From the IMG/VR virus record IMGVR_UViG_3300037808_002201, positions 1 through 52,067 of that record: a DNA stretch of 52,067 nt. One strand, given 5' to 3'. The translations under genes were made by a program, and so were the position numbers. Positions within the stretch are counted from its first letter, which is position 1, and every line of letters begins with the position of its first letter. Under the pieces are notes generated by a model. That model made no database searches, was not told the DNA's origin, and was given only the letters and a program-made list of their open reading frames with translations. The DNA comes from a virus. Below, piece by piece: positions 34,868 to 44,936 of the stretch.

Positions 34868-37228
34868 TTAATCAATATTCTTTGCTGCATCATTCATCTC
34901 CCCAACTCCTTCAACACTTGCCTTTGGAGTGTTCTTTGAAACTGGGTCCTTTCCAGCTCCACGGTCTGCTAGCCCACCCTCTCTCGTAACAACCTTCGTT
35001 CCTGATAAGATTAAAGTATCTGTAGCCTCAAGAAGTAAGTCGCCCTTATTTCTTATAACCATTTTCCCACCTGATGTGCCGGCAATGACCAACCCCTCTG
35101 AAGATATAGATATTATATAATCAGAATCTGGGCCGACGATTTCCTCCTCAAAGAAGGACGTTAATGGGTCCGCAGTAGACATAACACCCTTGTCTGTTAC
35201 GTTAACTCTCAAGTCGAACCTACCTGGGTACCAATTATCTCCACTAATACCGCCAACATTAACTGCAATTGCACCATCAGTTTGAACAACGGCACTTCTT
35301 CCATTCTCGTCTCTACCTAGCCATGCAATTAGGCTGCCAGCAGTATCAAGTACAATACTTTTTTTATCAGCACTATCCCCCCCAACTGACATTTCAAGTG
35401 ATCCCTCAAGATTTACATGAGCGCTCTTACCTCCAGATGAAACAACTGGCCTTGCAGAGTCTTCTACCTTGACAGATACTTCGTCTGATTCTTTTACAGA
35501 AAAATTATTCCCAAGTGAATTATTTATAATTCCATCTGCCATACTTTCGTCTAGCTCATAACTTTTGCCGCAAACTACAGTTGCTCCACCTGGATTAATT
35601 GCAGGAGGGCCCTGGTGCACAATAATAGTTGCGCAAGAGTCATGAGTTGGAAATGACTCTGATCTTCCAGTCTCAGGATCAATTGGCTTTCTAGGCTGCT
35701 CAAAGCTCTTAGCCTTACTTTGTGCTCCAGAGGTTATCCCCAGCTTTGGAGAGGTGCTGCTTGGCGGTATAAATATTTTATCGATAGTATTAGCTATAAG
35801 CATTTCTGCCGTAGAATACATATTATGATACTTAGTTGCACTAATCCTTACATAGTCAGACTCTCCGGGGAAATACCCCCACTGGTTAGAGTATCTAACA
35901 CCTGTACTTCTCGTATCTTTTGTAGTACGCTGTTTAACTGGATATAAAACTTTGCCCTGATCATCTCGTAGGGTTACTGGAATTTCCTCCTCGCTTGACT
36001 CTATGTCTATTTTAGTTCTACCTCTACCAATGCCATCTGCAGAAGTAGATGCAGAAAACGGAACGTTCCCAGTATCAGAACTTTTTGGAATATTTAGCTT
36101 TAACAGCCCCTCTTTATCCAATGCGTAAGTAAAATTGCCCGAATTAGGGCTGTCATTATCATTCTCCGTATTTGTTGATAACTGAAAATGATATCCCAAC
36201 CCCCTTCTTGTAATTCTCTTGGCCTCCTCAAACTTCTTAATCTCATCACTATTTGGAACAGAGCCAAGTGGACCTCCATATGTTAGTTGCATATAGTTTA
36301 TATCTAACGAATCACCATATCTATCAACAACATTGCCTCCAATTATTTCAATTAATTGATTTTTTCCAAGAGCCAAAACTCCTTTATTATCATTCTCTCT
36401 TCTAATTTTATTATACTTTTGATCCAACACATCAAGAGCTTCATCTGAAAATATATTATTAGGCTCAGCATCAAAGCCATCAAATCCAGCATAGATGGGG
36501 AACTCATTTATTACCTGCCTATACTCTGTAAGGGCAATATTTCTAGGTCTTGATCCAATGCTTAAGTCTAATCCAAGATTCCCATAAAATAACCCCCTAA
36601 GATTTCCCTCGACAAGCTTGGTTCCTCCGAGGTCATTCATTGGAGCGTCATCTATCGTCAGAGAGGACGACCCATCAAGGAAGCGATATACCTCGCCATG
36701 CCTAATTAATGACGCTGCGGTTGTATTTTCATAAAAATGAGAGTAAGACTTAATAGAGGACTTCGTAAAATCATTATCATTTATATTGTTTAAGATAATT
36801 CCAGAATCATCTGGCTTTACGAGAGCAAAGCCGCCATGCTTTAGCTTTAAGTCAGCATCTAGCCCGGCTATAACTACCTCTCCCCCGCTAACAGATGGAA
36901 GTTTTGACGTACCAGCCAAGATGCCGCCCTCCGCATCAACCTCCTGAATCTCTTGATACCTAGCCCTTTTAAATCCGATAATTAAAAATTCATCTGTATT
37001 TGTAACCCTACATCCAAATGCCTTCAGCCCAACATACTCTGATAAGTCGGTGCAAAATCCCCTATCATTACCAAATATTACTGGCGACAGAATAGCTCGG
37101 AGCGGAGCGGTCGAGTGGACAGCCTCGCTGTCAAATTTAACCATTAGAGCTAGGCCGTCATCAGATACCTTGATCACGCTGACCTGTCTAACTCCAAACT
37201 CCTTAAATATGTTTCCATCTATACTCAT
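34868..37228 (-). CDS. Baseplate central spike protein (gp5/gpV/VgrG-like)
   Basis: A 786-residue puncturing-spike candidate. The N-terminal ~100 residues (VRQVSVIKVSDDGLALMVKF, VGLKAFGCRVTNTDEFLIIG) look like the OB-fold that sits on the hub. From about residue 600 to 760 the sequence turns into short strands with regular G/S/N turns (HVNLEGSLEMSVGG, KSIVLDTAGSLIAWLG, SDYIISISSEGLVIAG, GKMVIRNKGDLLLEATDTLI), the pattern of the triple-stranded beta-helix of gp5 and VgrG. The middle ~450 residues are an insertion of unknown fold. No lysozyme catalytic motif is evident. It follows the hub gene, as V follows D in P2. It probably forms the trimeric needle. ATG at 37228 has a GGATA element upstream. 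Confidence 0.82.
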   Translation of the reverse strand: MSIDGNIFKEFGVRQVSVIKVSDDGLALMVKFDSEAVHSTAPLRAILSPVIFGNDRGFCTDLSEYVGLKAFGCRVTNTDEFLIIGFKRARYQEIQEVDAEGGILAGTSKLPSVSGGEVVIAGLDADLKLKHGGFALVKPDDSGIILNNINDNDFTKSSIKSYSHFYENTTAASLIRHGEVYRFLDGSSSLTIDDAPMNDLGGTKLVEGNLRGLFYGNLGLDLSIGSRPRNIALTEYRQVINEFPIYAGFDGFDAEPNNIFSDEALDVLDQKYNKIRRENDNKGVLALGKNQLIEIIGGNVVDRYGDSLDINYMQLTYGGPLGSVPNSDEIKKFEEAKRITRRGLGYHFQLSTNTENDNDSPNSGNFTYALDKEGLLKLNIPKSSDTGNVPFSASTSADGIGRGRTKIDIESSEEEIPVTLRDDQGKVLYPVKQRTTKDTRSTGVRYSNQWGYFPGESDYVRISATKYHNMYSTAEMLIANTIDKIFIPPSSTSPKLGITSGAQSKAKSFEQPRKPIDPETGRSESFPTHDSCATIIVHQGPPAINPGGATVVCGKSYELDESMADGIINNSLGNNFSVKESDEVSVKVEDSARPVVSSGGKSAHVNLEGSLEMSVGGDSADKKSIVLDTAGSLIAWLGRDENGRSAVVQTDGAIAVNVGGISGDNWYPGRFDLRVNVTDKGVMSTADPLTSFFEEEIVGPDSDYIISISSEGLVIAGTSGGKMVIRNKGDLLLEATDTLILSGTKVVTREGGLADRGAGKDPVSKNTPKASVEGVGEMNDAAKNID

Positions 37229-37264
37229 AACGTATCCAACTTTGCTAAAATATTATTTAGATTA

Positions 37265-40200
37265 TTATCTAAAATTCTTTTTAATATTTAATAGACCAAC
37301 TTCAATAATTTCTCGATCATTTCCAAACACAACCTGAAGATCCAGCCACCCCTTTTGGCTTGGCCCTCCAATTGGCAATATTCCTGCAGCGTCTTTTTTT
37401 GTAATCGTAGAAGAACCATCTTTAAATATTCCTGTCTGACGCCTATCAAAGCATCTTAGCGTTCCTATCGCTCCAGCTTCTTGCTTTCGATCAAGATAGA
37501 CTACTTGCTCCATTATTTTATTCCCGCTAACAGGAGTTACGGGAATATTATTTGGAAGTCTTATACTTCCAGGGTTTTGGAAAAGACCTCTAACACTTTC
37601 TATATTCTTTTTTGCAGCGTCTATTGCCATTGAATCTTTTGAGTCTTTGACAAAAGCCCTTATTAGGAGATAATTATTTGACATCATTCTTCCCATAATA
37701 TCTATCATCATATTTGTAAATCTTACTTCATTATCTGAATTAGACAATATGTCCCCAGATGATGATCCTGGGCTTGGCATTATAAGGGTGCAATCTGGAG
37801 ATAAAGGCCTATATGCATCATCTCCAGTACTGCTTCTATATGTCATAATGCTTTGTTCCATTATATTCTTAGAAACCTGCTGACCAATAACGTCTAATGG
37901 GCTGGGCAAATACGACCCTGGGGGGTGCCCATAAGTTAGGCTTAGCGAGGTAGTAAAGCTACTTCCCTGAGAGAAATTATGGCCAACAGATTGAACATAA
38001 TATAAAAGTCCTTTCGAAGGGATATAAACTGTATCCCCTGGCTGATAATACTCATTTCCCACAACTGTTACGTTACCCTGATTTATATTTGCCCTCTCTA
38101 ATTGTAGCTTTAAAATTGCGTAAGGCCTTGCCTGAGATTCAGAGTCACTGATAAAGGGAACATTTTCTACTCCAGCCTTATATCCATACTGCCTCCATAG
38201 GTCAAAATCTGCAGCACCAGCCCAAAAGTACAAACTATCAGTTGCACTATTTAACTTTTGAGCCAATCCCAATGGCGCATTACCTGTAACGTCAATTCTC
38301 GTATATTTCGGAGGATTTTCAGTAAAAGACATTTGAGTAATATTATAATCTTCAATTATAAACCTGGATCCAGATCCTGGTCCCAAAAGATTTCTTCTGT
38401 CGTCATCTATTAAGTGATCATATATTGACCCACTAAAGCTATCCCCTTTTATTGCGTCTATTGCATTTCCAAGGCCTTCGGCAACCTTTTCCAGTGCTCC
38501 AATCGCCCCCGAAAGTGGGCCTGTTCGCTCAATATCAGTATCTTTTGTAAACAACTCTTCAATTTTGCTTAACTCTTCTTTTTTATTTAAATTACTCTGC
38601 AATACTCTTACGGCCTTATCTCTTTCAGAAATTGCTCGTTTAAGTTTTTTTAGGAGTCCATTATTATCTATCGATATACCCTCGCGATTAGCCGCCGTAA
38701 AGGAAAAATCTTTAGACTTAAATCCATCAGACTTATCTATCCCAAGTCCAGCCGCAGGATCTCTACCAAATTGAGCCATAAATGAATTCCTAATATTATT
38801 AAGATTTTGAACAGTTGAGTGCCCCCCTTTTCGCGCAGGACGCGTGCCAAAAGCAGCCTTTCCATCATCAAAGTTTATCATGACCCCATTAGCCTCTTGA
38901 AATATAAAGTCTAAATCTCCAAGTATAATATTTGTATTTCCAAATAACACATCTCCATCATTATCTCTTGACGTTGCCTTTAAGCTTAGGCCATTTCCAG
39001 TCAGGTTACCGTTACTATCAGTAGACCCAAACGGTGTAAATGTTGCAGATGTATTTTCCAAAGAAAGTACTTTTTTATCTACATCTATCCCAAAGAAGTC
39101 TAAAGAATCTGACCCCGAATTAAAAGAAGGCATGTTTGGGATTAGCGCTCTATCTGGGTATCTTCCCATTAAAAGTGCTGTTAGAGCGATTTTAATATTT
39201 AAGGTATGCACCTCCGTATATAAATCATCTATCCTGCTCTGGAACATTGAGGTTATAAACCCTGGAACAACAGGCGTACCCTTTTGCTTTCCACTTGCGA
39301 TTGCATCTCGAAGCACTGTATACGGAACCTTATTCCACTGCGGAGGCCTGAACTCTAAGTGTCCGTTTGTATTGCAAAAAAACTCCATATTTAAGTTTTG
39401 AACAGCAGCATTCATTTGCTCCATAGCACTAGTATACCCTGCGTCAAATAATTTCCAACCACTTTTATTTAAATTCAAAAGAAAAGGCTTCAGCTCGGTC
39501 GTATCGTACTGGTCAGAAACAATAAATAAATTTCTATCACGATTAAGTTTTACGTCCTCGATTCTTCTTTGGGCACCGACAAGCATTACCGCCCTGTTAA
39601 AAGCTTGGTCACTAGACATGCCTCCGCCGCTAATTCCTATATCTCCGAATAGATTTAAGGATAAACTTATCTTTGAACCCTCATCAGTTACTATGGCGTC
39701 CATTCCTATTCCAACTTGTTTTTTTATTGCGGCCTCAATTGATTTAGCCTCCGTCTCTAGTGATCTTATTAAAATTGAACTTTCAGTTTGCTTGCTTTTC
39801 TTAAGATCATTAATTCTTTTATTTATAGTTTTTCTTTTATTTTGAAGTTTTTCTATAATAGAATTTGTTTCCGCCCTAACCTGCTGACTTTGCAGGCTTT
39901 TTTGAACAGATTCCTGATTCATAGTGATCATTCTATATGGACGAAAATTGCCATAAAAATTATTTTGATTCCGGATTGAATCTAAAACGCCAGATATTGG
40001 GTCTTGAGCGTTAAGCCCAGTAACAGACTTTTTTGTTATAGTGTGTGCCTGAAGAGCATTTTCAACAAATGTTTGCACATTATAAGGCTCCCCAACAACC
40101 AGAATGCTTAAAATATTTGCAATATCTAAATTTGTAAATATCTGCTCAGCAATAGTTAGCCCGTAGTGCTCTTGATTTGTCTTTTCTTGACGCACGCCTT

Positions 40201-41899
40201 CGCCAGTAGGATCTGTAGCTTGAAAGCCTGCTGTTGCTGTTAATATTCCTGTCTTCCATCTGTAAACAAATCCGTTTGGATGCTGTATAACTTTTGTTCC
40301 AAATAATGATCCATCACCATTAAATTGGCCTTGCATAAGATTTTCTTCGCTGGCATTTTGGCCAGACAAGATACCATTATCATAAGACAAAAGACCCGAC
40401 GCTAATAATTTTTTATTTTCACTCAGCAAAGTCTGGCCTTCGCTGTAATTTATACTTCCATCTTCATTCCGCTTGTATTCAAACGGAGTTAGAGGATCTT
40501 CTAAAATGCCCTTTTTATTAGCAAGAGCAGGCTGCTTACAGAATCTAGACCATTCCAGCCACTTCATATTATCAGCACATGATATTTTAAGCCCCCATGC
40601 ACCTCCGCTAAAATCTTCAGAGGTTGAGACTACCATTCCTCCGAAAACGTGAACCTTTCCAAATGAAGCATCTGACTCTACTCTTATCTTTTTATATGCG
40701 TCGAAGCTCAATCCACCCTTTGTGTATAGCTCCTTTTCAGCTTTTAAAATATTTTCATCTACCATCAATGAGCTTGCGTCAACAGAGCTAACAGGAATTG
40801 TCTTATTATCTATTTTGCTATAGTCCTCTACGGTCCTATTTCCTCTTATGTAAAAGTTAACACTATCTGCCGGGTTTATAATTGGCTTTCCAAGATAGAA
40901 TGTTCTCATTCTTTCTCTTATATGGCCGACGCTTATATTCGCCCTCCCAAGCCCCTCAACAACACCTCTGAGTGCTCCAGTGTATTTATTTTTATTTGGC
41001 TCATATGTTGAATACATGCCATCTGATAATCTTGAGAAGATTCCTGAAGATCCATTCATAGCCTCTTCTATTGCCATTTCTATATCTTCGTCCGAAATAA
41101 CCATTATTCTATGTGGATCTTCTATTGAAATTGAAGCAGAGCTTGGAGAGCTATTTAGGTCACATGCTGTACTAAATTGCGAAAACATATTTAATTCAAT
41201 CGTACCTGTGCCTGGGCCTGTGCCATAGTTTTCGGTCTCGGTAGGGTCTACTATCCACGATGTAAGAAGATTGTCTTGCGCAAAGGCGTTTCTTCTTATT
41301 AGGTCTAATAACTCACTGTGTGTTTGCTGATATCTTGCGGCAGCAGGAGTTGTTAAGGCGGCAGCAAATAGATCTTCGAAAAAATTTCCGGAACTATTCG
41401 CCTCAGCCTCCTCTTCCTTTTGCCTTATAATTGCTTCCAAATCAGAGATAACTTTTGACATTAAATTTAGACTATACTCTTGGTATTCTGAAAAAAAGTT
41501 TTGAAACTTTGTCAAAGATTCGTAAAGCCTTATTTGCTCAACTTTCCCTGCAAATAGAGCCTTTGTTGCTCTCAAAAGCATCTTTTCAGTGGCGTCCATC
41601 CACTGAACTTCATTAGACTCTTTTAGAGATGAGAATTCTCTTTTTCTAATTAGTATTGTGCCCTCTGGAGCCATGCTTACGATGCTTCTAACTTCTGGTT
41701 CAAATAATTTATTATTACTTCCACCAATAGTAAGCTTATATCCGCCTGAATTTAGAGATTGCTTTTGTCCTTGAGAACTGCTGCTTAATGAGGGTGACCC
41801 ATCAGTATGAATGAACGCTGGATTATCCCCAGATATAACCCCTCGCATTGCCTCGTTTATAACAGATAATGCAAAATCTTTTAACTTACCACTACTCAT
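37265..41899 (-). CDS. Baseplate hub protein (gp27/gpD-like), enlarged
   Basis: A 1544-residue hub. Several recognisable blocks are spread through it: TIELNMFSQFSTACDLNSSP near residue 230 (start of the first hub barrel), VNFYIRGNRTVEDY and VHVFGGMVVSTSEDF, then GLKISCADNMKWLEWSRF near 435-450 (as in gpD/XkdQ), MEFFCNTNGHLEFRPPQW near 850, YYQPGDTVYIPSKGLLYYVQ then SVGHNFSQGSSFTTSLSLTY near 1285-1330. A charged coiled coil lies at about 680-733. Typical hubs are about 350-450 residues, so this one carries large insertions, and the C-terminal ~200 residues are extra. It lies between the adaptor candidate and the spike gene. AGGTT precedes the ATG. It probably forms the trimeric base of the tail tube. 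Confidence 0.85.
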   Translation of the reverse strand: MSSGKLKDFALSVINEAMRGVISGDNPAFIHTDGSPSLSSSSQGQKQSLNSGGYKLTIGGSNNKLFEPEVRSIVSMAPEGTILIRKREFSSLKESNEVQWMDATEKMLLRATKALFAGKVEQIRLYESLTKFQNFFSEYQEYSLNLMSKVISDLEAIIRQKEEEAEANSSGNFFEDLFAAALTTPAAARYQQTHSELLDLIRRNAFAQDNLLTSWIVDPTETENYGTGPGTGTIELNMFSQFSTACDLNSSPSSASISIEDPHRIMVISDEDIEMAIEEAMNGSSGIFSRLSDGMYSTYEPNKNKYTGALRGVVEGLGRANISVGHIRERMRTFYLGKPIINPADSVNFYIRGNRTVEDYSKIDNKTIPVSSVDASSLMVDENILKAEKELYTKGGLSFDAYKKIRVESDASFGKVHVFGGMVVSTSEDFSGGAWGLKISCADNMKWLEWSRFCKQPALANKKGILEDPLTPFEYKRNEDGSINYSEGQTLLSENKKLLASGLLSYDNGILSGQNASEENLMQGQFNGDGSLFGTKVIQHPNGFVYRWKTGILTATAGFQATDPTGEGVRQEKTNQEHYGLTIAEQIFTNLDIANILSILVVGEPYNVQTFVENALQAHTITKKSVTGLNAQDPISGVLDSIRNQNNFYGNFRPYRMITMNQESVQKSLQSQQVRAETNSIIEKLQNKRKTINKRINDLKKSKQTESSILIRSLETEAKSIEAAIKKQVGIGMDAIVTDEGSKISLSLNLFGDIGISGGGMSSDQAFNRAVMLVGAQRRIEDVKLNRDRNLFIVSDQYDTTELKPFLLNLNKSGWKLFDAGYTSAMEQMNAAVQNLNMEFFCNTNGHLEFRPPQWNKVPYTVLRDAIASGKQKGTPVVPGFITSMFQSRIDDLYTEVHTLNIKIALTALLMGRYPDRALIPNMPSFNSGSDSLDFFGIDVDKKVLSLENTSATFTPFGSTDSNGNLTGNGLSLKATSRDNDGDVLFGNTNIILGDLDFIFQEANGVMINFDDGKAAFGTRPARKGGHSTVQNLNNIRNSFMAQFGRDPAAGLGIDKSDGFKSKDFSFTAANREGISIDNNGLLKKLKRAISERDKAVRVLQSNLNKKEELSKIEELFTKDTDIERTGPLSGAIGALEKVAEGLGNAIDAIKGDSFSGSIYDHLIDDDRRNLLGPGSGSRFIIEDYNITQMSFTENPPKYTRIDVTGNAPLGLAQKLNSATDSLYFWAGAADFDLWRQYGYKAGVENVPFISDSESQARPYAILKLQLERANINQGNVTVVGNEYYQPGDTVYIPSKGLLYYVQSVGHNFSQGSSFTTSLSLTYGHPPGSYLPSPLDVIGQQVSKNIMEQSIMTYRSSTGDDAYRPLSPDCTLIMPSPGSSSGDILSNSDNEVRFTNMMIDIMGRMMSNNYLLIRAFVKDSKDSMAIDAAKKNIESVRGLFQNPGSIRLPNNIPVTPVSGNKIMEQVVYLDRKQEAGAIGTLRCFDRRQTGIFKDGSSTITKKDAAGILPIGGPSQKGWLDLQVVFGNDREIIEVGLLNIKKNFR

Positions 41900-41921
41900 T
41901 TTTGAACCTAACTTAAAATAT

Positions 41922-42887
41922 TTATCTTCTCTTTAATGGCTGCTGACCTGCCTTGGAATCTCTTTCCGACTTTCCATTCACCGCAACTCCCTTCGCAGAA
42001 GAATCCTCTGCGGTTGAGAGGTTTTGAACGCCCATGCCCTTAAAGCTTAACTCTGTTCTTTCTAAGCTCGAACTATTAATAAGCCCATCAACAAGCCCAT
42101 CTTGTCCGGAGAATCCTGTATTTGGCTCGCTAGCCTTTCTTGTTGTTCCATCTGCGTTCAAAGGGTTTTTGTGCCATGGCATAAAGTTCAATCTCTCTCC
42201 AGATCTTCTTGTTACTGTAAAGGCAAATTGATATGTAAAATGCCCTGGTTCAGATGCAGTTTCATTATAAGAAAAAGTTGTAAAGAAACCTCTAAATATT
42301 TCGCCCTGATAATACATATCTATAGATGTTGCGAATGTAGCGAGCGATGGAGGCAGTGAGAAAGTATCAAAGCTCTCCTCTTCGTAAGGCTCTCGAAATG
42401 AGTCCATAATACTCGACGCGCCACTAACAACTCTCCCTCCAAGGCCTCCAAGGGCGGCATCTATTATTCCAAGCCCGGTAACAGAGTCGCTAAGATTTCC
42501 GCCTCCAGCTACCTTGACTTTATTTCTAAGCTCTTCATCTGCACGTCGCTTATCCAACATATCTCGAAATCTTATTTGCTCATGTCTATAAATATCTCTT
42601 AATACGTTTATCCCCTCTATACCTGCAGATCCTGTAGTTCCATTTGCAGTAATCTTAGTAAGCTCTTCGCCCCAATATTGAACAGTGTATCCGCCTTTTG
42701 TCATGGTTGGTTTTATAAGTTTTTGCTCATTTATTGCAAAACTTTGAGGATTCAAGTACATAACTTTTACCTCTTTTTTAAAAACTTCTCCATTTTCAAG
42801 ATGATCTTCCTTTGAATAAACTGGAAGAAAAAACATAATTGTATTACGCTGTTGATGGAAGCTCGAATTTATCTGCCTTGTAGCCAT
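41922..42887 (-). CDS. Putative tail tube-to-hub adaptor / baseplate protein
   Basis: A 321-residue protein. The N-terminal half has beta strands and the segment GGYTVQYWGEELTKITANGT followed by TGSAGIEGINVLRDIYR, a W-G-x-x-L-x-x-I-x-x-x-G-x-T-G pattern that recurs in phage tail proteins encoded just after the tape measure. A second strand-rich part (DMYYQGEIFRGFFTTFSYNE, then HFTYQFAFTVTRRSGERL) resembles a tube-like beta sandwich. No LysM motif is evident. Its position between tape measure and hub equals that of P2 gpU or PBSX XkdP. The start overlaps the tape-measure stop (TAATG). A baseplate adaptor role is inferred from gene order and the motif. Confidence 0.7.
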   Translation of the reverse strand: MATRQINSSFHQQRNTIMFFLPVYSKEDHLENGEVFKKEVKVMYLNPQSFAINEQKLIKPTMTKGGYTVQYWGEELTKITANGTTGSAGIEGINVLRDIYRHEQIRFRDMLDKRRADEELRNKVKVAGGGNLSDSVTGLGIIDAALGGLGGRVVSGASSIMDSFREPYEEESFDTFSLPPSLATFATSIDMYYQGEIFRGFFTTFSYNETASEPGHFTYQFAFTVTRRSGERLNFMPWHKNPLNADGTTRKASEPNTGFSGQDGLVDGLINSSSLERTELSFKGMGVQNLSTAEDSSAKGVAVNGKSERDSKAGQQPLKRR

Positions 42888-44932
42888 TACTTACTACTCC
42901 CCTTTGCTGCTCTTGCGTCTTTTGCGATCTGCAATATATCTTTTGCATTATCAGAAAATGATACAGTTAGTCTTTGTGGCTTCTCCAAATAAGCAACCAG
43001 TTTGTCGAGTGCGGTTTTTAAGTCTCCACCTTTTTCAACCTTGCCCTTTCCGCCGGCGTCCAGCTTCTTATTTAGAGCGGCTTGGGCGTCAGCCATGTTT
43101 TTCTCATTAGCCCTTTTCTTCGCACTTGCAGCAGCATCTTTTATCGCGCCATTCTCCTTGTTCGCATATGATGACCACAAGTCGCCCATCTTTTCTCTAG
43201 AATTCTTTAGTATTTTCTCTTTATCTTCTGAGCCAAGAGCTCTTTCTGCGGCTTCCCCACCGGCTTCAATTGCCTTTATTAACTTCTGAGCAGCCATCTC
43301 GTCATAGTTCTTTCTAATGCTCATCTTCATCATAATGCTCTGCTCTTCTAGAGAAGCAGCAGAGGCAGCTATTCCAATGCCCATCTTTTCTTGTATGCTC
43401 AAAGTCTTGTCATCAGCCTCTTTTTGATTATTAATTTGCTCAGTTAGCTTTTTCGCAGTATCAATGTCTCCCTTTGCGTTTGCTTCGTCTAATTTTGAGA
43501 ACATTTCCAGCGTTCTTGTGGCATCTGCTCCAGAAATCCCATATTGACTTGATAGCATTTGCTGCTGCATGTAAAAGGCGTTTTGCAAAGAGCTATCTTC
43601 TGCAGCATCTTTTACCGTAACAATATCTCCGCCAGTAAAGGAGGCAATAGTATCTCGCATTCCCTTTACCATTTGAGATGATATCTTTGATTGATCTCCT
43701 GTTTTTTCTGCCTCCAGCATTTCTGCCTGAAGCTGTATGGATGTATTCAGCATGCCTCCGCCGCCAGTTGCGCCACCAATCTCTAACCCTCCTCGTTGAA
43801 AGGTTAGATACGCAAGACCATAATCTTCAGTCAATTTTCCAAGAGCATTTGAAAGTGACGAAGTTAGGCTTAATGCATTTTCCACTCCAAGACCCATATC
43901 TCCCAAAGAATCTGTAAATCCCTCCAGAAGTGGTCGCCCGAAGTCTGCAGACATGCCAAGCTTGGCGAAGTTATTTGCAGTATTCATAAGAGTGTTTGCA
44001 ACCTGATCAATATCTATCCCCGATTTTTTAGATATATCGCCAAATGCAGCAAAAGTTTCCATAGACTCCTGCATCGTCATGCCCTGCTTTTTTACAGCTG
44101 CGCCTAAACGATGATAGTACGACCCCATCCCAAGTGCCTTCTGTTGAGCCGCAACGGCGTTAAAGGCCTTCATGCTATCAGACCCGATATTTACAGACTC
44201 AGACATATCATCTAATGTTAGGCTGGTACCTCTTATTCCCTGCATAACCTGTTGAAAATCTTGCACCCCCAAATACATACTCTTTGAAAAATTTGTACTA
44301 GCAGCCTTCCTCATTGAGCTTGTAAATTCTTCTGCGTCCTTAACTGAGCTGCCATACTGCTTGCCCACATCAAAGATTGACCTAACCTGCTTTCTGTGTC
44401 CCGCAGTTGTTTTGTCCACAGCCTTTGTAATAGAGTCCGCCAACTTTATAACGTCCTGGCCTATATCGATAGCTGCCGTACCGACTCCCCCAACTATGCC
44501 CAAAGTTTCATTAAATGCTTCACCTAATAGTGGCACTTTTTCAATATAGTCTGTTGGAATAAACTCATTCAGCAGACCGCCGCCCTCCTTGAGCGACTCC
44601 AATCCGGAAGTAATGCTGTCCTTAAGCTTCCCATAGCCCCGGGCCCCAGCATACGCAGCATCAGCCACACCGCCAATGGCATTCCCTGCATGGGTTGCCA
44701 CATTTGACATTTTGCCAAGAATTGTAGTTGCCTTTTTTACGGTATCATTAGATTTTCTTTGAGCGCGCTCATTTTTATCAAGCTGAAGTGTGTTTGCGCC
44801 AAGCTGATCTGCAAGCTTATCATACTCATTCCTAAGGCTAATATATGATGACTCTGCCTGTTTGCCCTGATCTCGCGCAAGTCTAAGCTGCTTATTCATA
44901 TCTTTCAGTCTATTAAGTTGTGCGTCATTCAT
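42887..44932 (-). CDS. Tape measure protein
   Basis: A 681-residue tape measure, which sets tail length and is ejected with the DNA. Residues 1 to about 70 form a charged coiled coil (LNRLKDMNKQLRLARDQGK onward). A Gly/Ala-rich zone follows (ATHAGNAIGGVADAAYAGAR and VPLLGEAFNETLGIVGGVG), then long helical repeats (FAAFGDISKKSGIDIDQVAN, LLEGFTDSLGDMGLGVENAL) as in TP901-type tape measures, and a C-terminal helix with Lys-rich stretches. At about 1.5 angstrom per residue it predicts a tail of roughly 100 nm. No peptidase or lysozyme domain is visible. It follows the frameshifting chaperone genes by 4 bases, as expected. Confidence 0.9.
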   Translation of the reverse strand: MNDAQLNRLKDMNKQLRLARDQGKQAESSYISLRNEYDKLADQLGANTLQLDKNERAQRKSNDTVKKATTILGKMSNVATHAGNAIGGVADAAYAGARGYGKLKDSITSGLESLKEGGGLLNEFIPTDYIEKVPLLGEAFNETLGIVGGVGTAAIDIGQDVIKLADSITKAVDKTTAGHRKQVRSIFDVGKQYGSSVKDAEEFTSSMRKAASTNFSKSMYLGVQDFQQVMQGIRGTSLTLDDMSESVNIGSDSMKAFNAVAAQQKALGMGSYYHRLGAAVKKQGMTMQESMETFAAFGDISKKSGIDIDQVANTLMNTANNFAKLGMSADFGRPLLEGFTDSLGDMGLGVENALSLTSSLSNALGKLTEDYGLAYLTFQRGGLEIGGATGGGGMLNTSIQLQAEMLEAEKTGDQSKISSQMVKGMRDTIASFTGGDIVTVKDAAEDSSLQNAFYMQQQMLSSQYGISGADATRTLEMFSKLDEANAKGDIDTAKKLTEQINNQKEADDKTLSIQEKMGIGIAASAASLEEQSIMMKMSIRKNYDEMAAQKLIKAIEAGGEAAERALGSEDKEKILKNSREKMGDLWSSYANKENGAIKDAAASAKKRANEKNMADAQAALNKKLDAGGKGKVEKGGDLKTALDKLVAYLEKPQRLTVSFSDNAKDILQIAKDARAAKGSSK

Positions 44933-44936
44933 GATA

